Below are positions 17,004 through 23,990 of a stretch of 46,214 bases of DNA, piece after piece. The stretch spans positions 1 through 46,214 of the forward strand of contig DASQDI010000077.1 of assembly GCA_035634255.1 (NCBI GenBank), given 5' to 3'. Position 1 is the first letter of the stretch. Each line of letters begins with the position of its first letter. Made by a program: the position numbers and the translations under genes. Source of the stretch: DATLMR01 sp035634255 (GTDB lineage Bacteria > Acidobacteriota > Blastocatellia > UBA7656). The notes under the pieces are model-generated. The model was not told the origin of the DNA. It did not search any database and saw only the letters and a list, made by a program, of their open reading frames with translations.

Positions 17004-17691
17004 GTACCGTCTGTGCCGCAAGAGGACACCTTATTTAACATTATTGAATTTAAGTTTCGGGTTCATTTTCTATTTTGCGCGCGGTTTGTTCACCGACTTT
17101 AGAATGGCTCAAAGGATTCGATAGCCGGCGGGTCAATTAGTGAATGTTACGGTCGTTGAGTAAGCGTTAAAGTGTATTGCGGGCGAAAATATATTTACCA
17201 GATTTGAGGACACAAGAGCGTTATAAGGGCTTTTCTCATCATTATCATTCCTGATCGGAGGAGTTCGTGCGCCACAACCCGTAATTGCAAGAAAATCACA
17301 ATACGCTTGAGTTGACGTTATCTGTAGTAAAGAGTATGTTAAACTTCATTCGCCAGACTTATATATTGAATGGCGGAGCGGATTGATTCTTTCTGGCTCG
17401 CGCAGTTTGCGGTAACCGCCCTTTAAGCACTGCCATAATACTTGTACAGGGATATCGCGGAACTCGGTCAGCTGCGTATTTATTTGCCAAATCAAACCTG
17501 ACGACAGTCATAGACTTGAAATCTGAATATGGTAGCCAACTTTACAAGCGGCACTGCGATTGGGGATAAGATGCCCCTCCCGCTATGTGCGGGCTGGGCA
17601 ATCAGATGGGTATAAAAGCACTTGAGGAACCGGGGGCAGATGATTAAAGCATTTCACGTACATTCACTAGATTAAATACAAAGGGTGATAG
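17004..17691. other. AT-rich 688-bp intergenic leader
   Basis: No convincing gene. The stretch is far AT-richer than the flank: bases 17041-17100 count 22 G+C of 60, against 44 of 60 for 16201-16260 inside queG. It contains a good promoter at 17312-17340, a GCGGT-A-ACCGC inverted repeat near 17410, and a small hairpin CCCGC/GCGGG at 17579-17593. A five-codon open frame (GTG at 17267 to TAA at 17284) follows a perfect GGAGG, perhaps the remnant of a gene start. It probably holds the regulatory region of the conflict operon or a left boundary of transferred DNA. Confidence 0.5.
17312..17340 (+). promoter_or_regulatory. Sigma70-type promoter upstream of the conflict operon
   Basis: TTGACG (17312-17317) and TATGTT (17335-17340) are separated by exactly 17 bases. 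If used, the transcript has a leader of about 345 bases before the first gene at 17692. Confidence 0.5.
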
Positions 17692-19119
17692 ATGTCATCA
17701 CAGTTTCCAGTAAATAATCTAATAGAGCTAGCCAAGGAAGGCGCCCGCAAGGTCCTAACTGACTGCGTCGATCTAAAGCCTGGCGATGTTCTCGCTCTGT
17801 TTTGGGACGAGACCACCTCCGACACTGCGGAGGTACTGCTGGAAATCGCGAATGAAATAGGTCTTAATATTCGACCGCGGCGGGTCTCCTTGAAGGAGCA
17901 ATCAGATTTCTCCTCTAACAAAGGATTAAGTCTCGAAGATAAAGAGGCCCTCGAAAGTGCAAGAGGTATAATCACCTGTCTGTCCAATCAGGTGTCCGGC
18001 ACTGCTTACAGGACAGAGCTATTGCGGGTCGGGACAGACGGGGATAAGTGCTTCGGGCACATGCCGGGGGCGAATTTATCTGTCCTGGCCCACGCGGTAA
18101 ATATCGATTACGCACAGGCCTCATCGAGGTGTGATGATTTGGCGCTGGCCCTTACGCTCGGTCAGGTGGTCCGCTTACAGACTTATATCCTCGATTCGGA
18201 TGCGAACCCCAAACAGGAGTTTAATCTCGATTTTCAAATCGGCGGATTGTTCCGCTCGCCCATAATGAGCACTGGCATTATTCCGCTGGGCACGTGGGGG
18301 AACCTGCCGGGCGGCGAGACATTTATTGCCCCGATAGAAGACAGCGCGAATGGAGTCTTCGTCCTCAACGGAGCGTTCAAGGATTATGTGATCAAACCGC
18401 CAGCCTACTTATTACTGCATTTTGAGAAAGGCAGGCTTGTAGATATTGAGGGAACGGCCGAAGAAAGGGCCCGATTCGAGAACATTGTCAACTTCGCCCT
18501 GAGCTATAACGATACGTATTATGATTCCCTGGCCGAATTAGGAATTGGCGTTAACCCAGGCATTCAAGAACTGACAGGGAATGCCCTGTTTGACGAAAAA
18601 TGCTATGGGACCGCGCATATCGCGATAGGGGATAACTCCCGTTATGGCGGCATGTACAGCTCGCGCATCCATGAGGATTTGATCACCCTCAAGCCCTCTT
18701 TGTGGGTAGATGGCAAGCCCATATTGAGTTACGGCCAGGATAATTTTAACCCCAAAGAATGGCGAGAGTCGCTTGATGATTTTTTACATTACTATCACTC
18801 GCTCAGCCCCGATTGCCTGGTAACCAGGACCATCATAAACGCAGAGGCGGATGCGGACGGGAAGCTGCGCGTGCGTCGCGAGGTAGCGGCCGGACGCTTA
18901 TGCCTTTACACGATTGCCCAGCCGGAGACCAGCCGATTGCTCGCGAAGGTTTATTTGAATATGATCCCGAATCTGCCGGACCCGGTCAGACTCCATCATA
19001 TTTACGAGCAGGCGAAGAGTGACTTAGGGCTGAGCCAGGAGTTTACGGAGGCCGCGGTTGGCATTCTGCAGAAACATGGCTTGATAAACATTAAGCCTTA
19101 TAAAGATGGGGCTGATTGA
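17692..19119 (+). CDS. M29-type (AmpS/aminopeptidase T-like) metallopeptidase, first gene of the conflict operon
   Basis: 475 residues. The central part matches the thermophilic metallo-aminopeptidase (M29) family: GNLPGGETFIAPIEDSANG carries the first metal-binding Glu, ELGIGVNP the second Glu, GTAHIAIGDNS the His, and SRIHEDLITLKPSLWVDG the last His-x-Asp ligands. All expected ligands are present, so it should be an active two-metal exopeptidase. The N-terminal segment (CVDLKPGDVLALFWDE) is also typical of the family. About 90 residues at the C-terminus, ending in a helical segment (EFTEAAVGILQKHGLINI), look like an added winged-helix-like module. AAAGGG precedes the ATG. It lies 12 bp before an ATPase gene and shares that gene's AT-richer codon use. 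An aminopeptidase is unexpected beside CATRA and caspase genes; it may be an effector or may trim cleaved products. Confidence 0.85.
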   Translation: MSSQFPVNNLIELAKEGARKVLTDCVDLKPGDVLALFWDETTSDTAEVLLEIANEIGLNIRPRRVSLKEQSDFSSNKGLSLEDKEALESARGIITCLSNQVSGTAYRTELLRVGTDGDKCFGHMPGANLSVLAHAVNIDYAQASSRCDDLALALTLGQVVRLQTYILDSDANPKQEFNLDFQIGGLFRSPIMSTGIIPLGTWGNLPGGETFIAPIEDSANGVFVLNGAFKDYVIKPPAYLLLHFEKGRLVDIEGTAEERARFENIVNFALSYNDTYYDSLAELGIGVNPGIQELTGNALFDEKCYGTAHIAIGDNSRYGGMYSSRIHEDLITLKPSLWVDGKPILSYGQDNFNPKEWRESLDDFLHYYHSLSPDCLVTRTIINAEADADGKLRVRREVAAGRLCLYTIAQPETSRLLAKVYLNMIPNLPDPVRLHHIYEQAKSDLGLSQEFTEAAVGILQKHGLINIKPYKDGAD

Positions 19120-19131
19120 TGAGGCCTAACT

Positions 19132-20754
19132 ATGAATACCGATCATGCCTACCAGCAGTCCGGCGCATTTATCGCGCACCTGATTAAAAACGGGTTCAAG
19201 AAGCATGGGCCAGCCATCTCAAGAGGGGAGTTCGAGGTTCACAGTATCGACCTCACCCCGATCAAGCTCAACGTCCAGCACATGGTTCCGTTCGTGTTGG
19301 CGAAGCGGGTGTCAAATAGAGAAACCGTCACGCCGGGTCAGCTAGACCAAATCCTGCCCGATCTTTTAAGCCTGAAGCAGTCTTTACAAAGGGACATAGC
19401 CGTCCTGATTATCGGCGGCGAACTAATCGGGGACGAAAGTATAGTCGAGGAGTTGGGGCTGTCGGGTATTGCGGTTATGGATCGGAGTACCATAGAGTCG
19501 ACGTGCGCGAACGCCGATTTCGTGGCCAAGTCGAAGCTCTTAAGCACGCCGTTAATCCGGTTCTTAGGGCGTGAGACTCTCTCCCCTTACATATCGGGCC
19601 GCCCGGCGGTGGCCGGGCGCTTTTTCGGGCGTTTATCAGCCGTTAAACGTATCCTCCCCGGCGGGGGCAACTGGACCGTTCTCGGCAACAGGCGAATAGG
19701 CAAGACTTCACTACTTCAAGAAATAAGGGCCCGGCTCAGGATGCAAGGTGTGAGTACCTGCTGGTTGTATGGCGGCAAGTATAACTCGACGCTCGACGCC
19801 GTCCATGACATTCTCAGAGAGTTAGACCAATTCCGCATCGCGGACCATGTCATTGCTGATCCGAACAAGGCCAAGAACCTGCCCTCTTACATACACAGGA
19901 TGGCCGACTCGGAAAAGAAAAATATAGCCGTTTTTATAGACGAGTTAGACCACATACTCGATTTCGACGCGAAGCAGAACTTTGAGTTATTGGAATTACT
20001 CCGCGAGACGTTCCAGAACCACGACTCTTGCCGCATATTTATGGCAGGCTTCCGCCAGGTTATGGAAGCGAGCCGCTCGCTTAACCACCCGCTGTTCAAC
20101 TTCACCAAGCCGTACGAACTACAGTCACTCAGCCGCGATGAAGCGCTTGAGATGATTACCAAGCCGCTGTCTAATCTCGGAGTCGACTTGTCCGGTTCGG
20201 ATTTGGCTAATGCGATCTACCGTCAGACGGCGGGGCAGCCCGAACTCATTCAGATACATTGTGCCGAAGTCATCAAGATGTTCGAGGCGGAGGGGAAAGT
20301 TCCGGGCGGGCCTGACCTCTTTGCCGACGTATTCAATACCGAAGAGTACAAGCAGAAGGTGCTCGGGACATTCCTGGCTAACACCAACCCTTACGAGGAG
20401 CTGCTGTGTTATCTTTTAATCCAGGACGCCGAGGAGTCGGGCAAGATCCCGCAGTACGAATTCGGGCCGGCGGATGTTGATCGCGTGCTGAAAAAGGTTG
20501 GCTATAATATCGGCCTCCGCCAAATCATGGCCATTATAACTCAACTGAAGATTAGCGGGATCATAACGCCCATAATGGGAAGGACGGAAAAATACAAGTT
20601 TTCCGTCCCTCAATTCGTGGGGTATTGCCTGCGCGGCAACCTGACATTCTCTATCTCCAAGGCTCTGGAGGCGGCTAAGAATTGTTCGGAAGAGTTTGCC
20701 TACTGGTTAGACCCCGAAGAAGTAAGTGGGAGCGGCGGTAAGCTGAATGCTTAG
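19132..20754 (+). CDS. AAA/STAND-like ATPase with unknown N-terminal domain
   Basis: 540 residues. Residues 1 to about 148 form a domain I cannot name; AVLIIGGELIGDE and SGIAVMDRSTIE suggest an alpha/beta fold, possibly of the restriction-endonuclease or Rossmann type. A hinge SPYISGRPAVAGRFFGR leads to the ATPase: P-loop GNRRIGKT (185-192), Walker B VFIDELD (267-273), a sensor-like IFMAGFRQVM, and a helical lid (SLSRDEALEMITKPL, then QTAGQPELIQIHC). This is the archaeal-type/STAND ATPase style often found in conflict systems. A C-terminal winged-helix-like part follows (ITQLKISGIITPIMGRTEKY). GAGG lies before the ATG. The last eight bases overlap the start of the next gene, so the two ATPases are probably translated together and may form a complex. 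Confidence 0.8.
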   Translation: MNTDHAYQQSGAFIAHLIKNGFKKHGPAISRGEFEVHSIDLTPIKLNVQHMVPFVLAKRVSNRETVTPGQLDQILPDLLSLKQSLQRDIAVLIIGGELIGDESIVEELGLSGIAVMDRSTIESTCANADFVAKSKLLSTPLIRFLGRETLSPYISGRPAVAGRFFGRLSAVKRILPGGGNWTVLGNRRIGKTSLLQEIRARLRMQGVSTCWLYGGKYNSTLDAVHDILRELDQFRIADHVIADPNKAKNLPSYIHRMADSEKKNIAVFIDELDHILDFDAKQNFELLELLRETFQNHDSCRIFMAGFRQVMEASRSLNHPLFNFTKPYELQSLSRDEALEMITKPLSNLGVDLSGSDLANAIYRQTAGQPELIQIHCAEVIKMFEAEGKVPGGPDLFADVFNTEEYKQKVLGTFLANTNPYEELLCYLLIQDAEESGKIPQYEFGPADVDRVLKKVGYNIGLRQIMAIITQLKISGIITPIMGRTEKYKFSVPQFVGYCLRGNLTFSISKALEAAKNCSEEFAYWLDPEEVSGSGGKLNA

Positions 20755-23491
20755 GGTTAAGGAAACGGGATCGGCTGATAGCGCCGTCGACAAGGCGCTC
20801 GGCCTTTTTAAACGGCAGCGCGCGCGCGTGCCCAACATCGCCGTGCTCGGCCCGCCGGGGAGCGGGAAGTCGTTGTTCCTTAACCGCCTGATCGATTCGT
20901 TATCCAGCCAAGAGGAGGGCACATCACCTATACACTGTTTGCATCTCGACTTACGCCACCTCCCCGTGGGGGAGCTCGACGAAATATATGATGCCGTCAA
21001 CTATGCCCTGCTCCGTGAAACGGCGGAGACCGGCATAGCGCCGGTCTCCGAGATCAACCTGCGAATCCCACACTTGCGTTTCGAGGAGATACTTCGTCAC
21101 CTACTAGCCACTGTGAAAGGGAAGCTTCTGGTGGTCGTTGACCACCTTGAGAGTGCCCCCCGGTTTTTCGCGAGCGACCTGAATCACCGGTTCCGCAATT
21201 TCATAGAAGCCTCGGAGCAAAACTTCGAATACAGGAGGCTCGGATTCGTCGTGGCAGGCTCGGTGAGCCTTTTCGACCTCAAGCAGGAGACTGACTCGGC
21301 CTACTCGATGTTCAAGCTTATCTTGCTGCCGGACCTGAACCCTGAAGTCTGCCAGCGCCTTGTCGAAGACCGGTTGAAAACATCGCTATTGAATGATACT
21401 TCTCGGGAAGTCGTTGAACTCTTGGCAGCGGAAACGTCAGGCGAGCCCGGATTCCTGGAGCCCGTGATCCAGGCCCTAAAGATGAATCAACAGGGGCCGC
21501 TCAACAAGGACGTGGTCCGCTCGGCGATAGAGGGGCTCGTCTATGACTCGCAAGTCCCATCGCTCCGCCATCTGGCGCTTCACCTATGGACGGACGTGGA
21601 ACTGCGCGACACCGTACGTCACCTGCATCGAGGCTCGACGGCGACGCCCGGCTACAACACTCCCGACATCGACCGATTTCAATTATCCGGGGCTGTAGTC
21701 GTCAGCAGCGACGCTAATTTTCATTCTTACAGATTTCGAAACGGCATGGTCGCCAGGTATCTGACTTACCTGCTCGACGCACTTGATAACGCAAATTCAG
21801 GGACGCCTTCCGACTTGCCCCTCCTCAAATGGCTGAGATCGCTCGACGAGATTAAGTCCGGCTGCCTGCGGGCCGAGCAAATCTGGAAGTGCGCCAAGTA
21901 TCTACGGGAGGCATGGAAGCAGACCACGCGCTACAGCCTGCCTAATATCTGCTTCTACGTCATAAAGCATGGCTCAACACAAGGCTGGTGGCTTGACGCA
22001 AGAAGCAGAGAGGTTTCAGGCCCGGAGGGCTGCAAGGCTTCATCCATATCGACAAAGCTCTCCGCCTTCAGCGCCATCAGTAGCTTGCGGGCCTCGCATG
22101 GGAGCTCGGCAGATAGCATGCGAACCTTTTTCTGCTGGGACAGGGAATACGTTTCGGTAGGCGTGCCGCTGTCATCGCCGGACGTTGCCATCGTAGTCGT
22201 AGCCACGCTCCTACGAACGGAGGTCGGCAATAATTTCACCGAGTTCGCATTAAGCCATTGGATCAGGTTCGTGCAGACGGTAAAGCCCTCCGTCTTCACG
22301 CTGGCGTTGGCGGAGATGGGCAAGAAAAAGCTCGCGGAGGAGTGCGACGACACGAAAAATCCTAGCAACACTCACCTGCCCCGGCCTGCCGATGGAGTTG
22401 TTGGGAAGAACCGGGTGAGACACCTCTACTGGCTTCCGGGCAACGGCGCGCTATTCTGTAAAAGGGGAGGGGTCCTGCACTTTTCGGGCGGCATCGACCC
22501 AAAAACCGTCGACGTTCTCAATAATATGTGCCGCGACCTTGTCACCCGCTGGGGTGACCGAATACATTTCCAGCAGCAACTGGATGCCATCTCCCACCAA
22601 TTTCATACCGCGATTAAGAACGTCGATGGCCTGTTTGAGCAGTTGATACTAGACAGCCTCACGGACCAACTCGTAATTACCAGCAATGTAGAGGGGCTCA
22701 AGCTTCCATTCGAACTCCTCGCGCACGAGAAGAACCACCTGGCCCTCATGCTCCCCTTGTCCCGGCGGCTCATCGACAGCAACTTGTCCTTAAAGATGAA
22801 TCACACGTTTCAGAACTTATTTTCATCGCTGGTTAAAAATAAAGGCACGTTGCGCGTGCTGTTGATAGGGTCGGAGGCGGGCGGGAATCTTACTAACGCC
22901 GTGACGGAGTTGCGCGCGGTCAGAGGGCACATCGAAGCCGGGTGTGAGCAGGCCGGTTTGAACGTGTACTTTAAAACCATATTGCCGACAGAAGCAACTG
23001 CCGAAGCAGTCGAAACCGAACTCGTCGATCACTCCCCTTACCATATTTTTCATTATTCGGGTCACGTCCTGCATTTTTCGGAAGCGCCAGACGCCAGCGG
23101 GATAGTGCTGCGTGGAGAGGATGATGATCCGGATGTAATCTCTTGTGACCGCCTGAAGCAGTGGGCCGGGAACGCGGGCCTGTGGCTGGCGTATTTAAGC
23201 TCGTGCCATAGCTCCAGCGTCTCGGGCAACTCTCTGGGCAGCTCCCAAAGATATTTAGGCACGATTGAAGCGATGGCGCACGCAGGGGTCCCGAACGTCG
23301 TCGGGTTTCGGTGCCTGGTTTCAGATGCGGGAGCCTTCCAACTGGCGTCTGAATTCTACCGCCAGCTATTCAGGCAGCAAGGGGAAAAGAGCCTGAGTTG
23401 GGCCATGTTTAAGGCCAGGAGCCGGATGGTGGGCCGCCCGAAATCTTTTGACGCCTGGGCATCATCCATGCTCGTTACGCAAATCATATGA
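20747..23491 (+). CDS. ATPase - GAF-like - CHAT (caspase-like protease) fusion protein
   Basis: 914 residues. The N-terminal ATPase has P-loop GPPGSGKS (35-42), Walker B KLLVVVDHLE (126-135) and a helical lid. Residues about 390-560 look like a GAF-type sensor (YVSVGVPLSS, then VAIVVVATLLRTEVGNNFTE). The C-terminal 300 residues are a CHAT protease: LPFELLAHE and the strand LRVLLIGSE precede the catalytic pair, His773 in IFHYSGH and Cys820 in AYLSSCHSS, and the fold closes with GVPNVVGFRCLVSDAGAFQL and FYRQLF. CHAT proteases act as caspase-like executioners in several conflict systems. The dyad is intact, so activity is expected. Coupling an ATPase and a small-molecule-type sensor to the protease in one chain is unusual for a CATRA locus, where TPR-fused caspases are the usual partner. 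Confidence 0.85.
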   Translation: MLRVKETGSADSAVDKALGLFKRQRARVPNIAVLGPPGSGKSLFLNRLIDSLSSQEEGTSPIHCLHLDLRHLPVGELDEIYDAVNYALLRETAETGIAPVSEINLRIPHLRFEEILRHLLATVKGKLLVVVDHLESAPRFFASDLNHRFRNFIEASEQNFEYRRLGFVVAGSVSLFDLKQETDSAYSMFKLILLPDLNPEVCQRLVEDRLKTSLLNDTSREVVELLAAETSGEPGFLEPVIQALKMNQQGPLNKDVVRSAIEGLVYDSQVPSLRHLALHLWTDVELRDTVRHLHRGSTATPGYNTPDIDRFQLSGAVVVSSDANFHSYRFRNGMVARYLTYLLDALDNANSGTPSDLPLLKWLRSLDEIKSGCLRAEQIWKCAKYLREAWKQTTRYSLPNICFYVIKHGSTQGWWLDARSREVSGPEGCKASSISTKLSAFSAISSLRASHGSSADSMRTFFCWDREYVSVGVPLSSPDVAIVVVATLLRTEVGNNFTEFALSHWIRFVQTVKPSVFTLALAEMGKKKLAEECDDTKNPSNTHLPRPADGVVGKNRVRHLYWLPGNGALFCKRGGVLHFSGGIDPKTVDVLNNMCRDLVTRWGDRIHFQQQLDAISHQFHTAIKNVDGLFEQLILDSLTDQLVITSNVEGLKLPFELLAHEKNHLALMLPLSRRLIDSNLSLKMNHTFQNLFSSLVKNKGTLRVLLIGSEAGGNLTNAVTELRAVRGHIEAGCEQAGLNVYFKTILPTEATAEAVETELVDHSPYHIFHYSGHVLHFSEAPDASGIVLRGEDDDPDVISCDRLKQWAGNAGLWLAYLSSCHSSSVSGNSLGSSQRYLGTIEAMAHAGVPNVVGFRCLVSDAGAFQLASEFYRQLFRQQGEKSLSWAMFKARSRMVGRPKSFDAWASSMLVTQII

Positions 23492-23562
23492 CCCCTAAGC
23501 CATGGCCAGGGTTATAGGGGCGCAGGGTCGATGGAGGCCGCGGCACTGAGCATGGTGCCGCG
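23492..23562 (+). promoter_or_regulatory. Two hairpins inside the conflict operon
   Basis: Between the CHAT gene and the CATRA small-protein gene lie two stems. CCCCTA (23492-23497) pairs with TAGGGG (23515-23520), with GCC/GGC inside. CGCGGCAC (23539-23546) pairs perfectly with GTGCCGCG (23555-23562) around an 8-base loop. No T tract follows. They could slow polymerase, mark an RNA processing site, or lower expression of the last two genes. Confidence 0.45.
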
Positions 23563-23592
23563 TTTCACGAACCCCGGTCGAAGGTGCAAGCT

Positions 23593-23946
23593 ATGCCTGT
23601 AATTTCAAGGAGTCTGTTAGAGCAGGTCAAGACAAAGCTGGAATCGGTGAGGGCGGTAAATATTCCCGAGGCAAAGTGGCAATCGACCGACTGGCAAGTG
23701 GTGAAGAATCAGTTGCGCCAGCTCGATAAGGAGCTTGATGAAAGAGACGAGCAGGCGGTCCATCAGACTCTCATGGGACTTTTGGCACGGTTGAAGTACG
23801 AAAAGGTGGAGTTCCGGGGTGAGATAGGCTATGACCCGAATGATAAGACACAGCCGATGCCCCCGCCCGTTTGGGAGTTGCTCAACCATATAGTCGATAA
23901 GATAAATTACTCTCTAACATCAGGCACGACCTACCCCGAAAAATAA
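23593..23946 (+). CDS. CATRA-associated small protein
   Basis: 117 residues from the ATG at 23593, which has GAAGG eight bases upstream; the frame also has a GTG three codons earlier. The pattern is that of the small partner of CATRA proteins: a short N-terminal helix, W-rich start (IPEAKWQSTDWQVV), a helical pair (NQLRQLDKELDERDEQAVHQ), a basic/acidic strand (KVEFRGEIGYDP), then MPPPVWELLNHIVDKIN. No signal peptide or membrane segment. It precedes a CATRA gene by 44 bp, as in other loci of this kind. Its role is not known; it may be an adaptor or a caspase substrate. The family call is from remembered sequence pattern and should be confirmed with the CATRA-associated small protein profile. 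Confidence 0.65.
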   Translation: MPVISRSLLEQVKTKLESVRAVNIPEAKWQSTDWQVVKNQLRQLDKELDERDEQAVHQTLMGLLARLKYEKVEFRGEIGYDPNDKTQPMPPPVWELLNHIVDKINYSLTSGTTYPEK

Positions 23947-23990
23947 AACACTGATTCAAAGCCTCTGAGACAAGTTAACGAGAAAGCAAG

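Noticed and set aside
17004..17691. Possible tRNA or attachment site at the island edge
   Set aside because: No cloverleaf, no T-loop consensus and no integrase gene were found.
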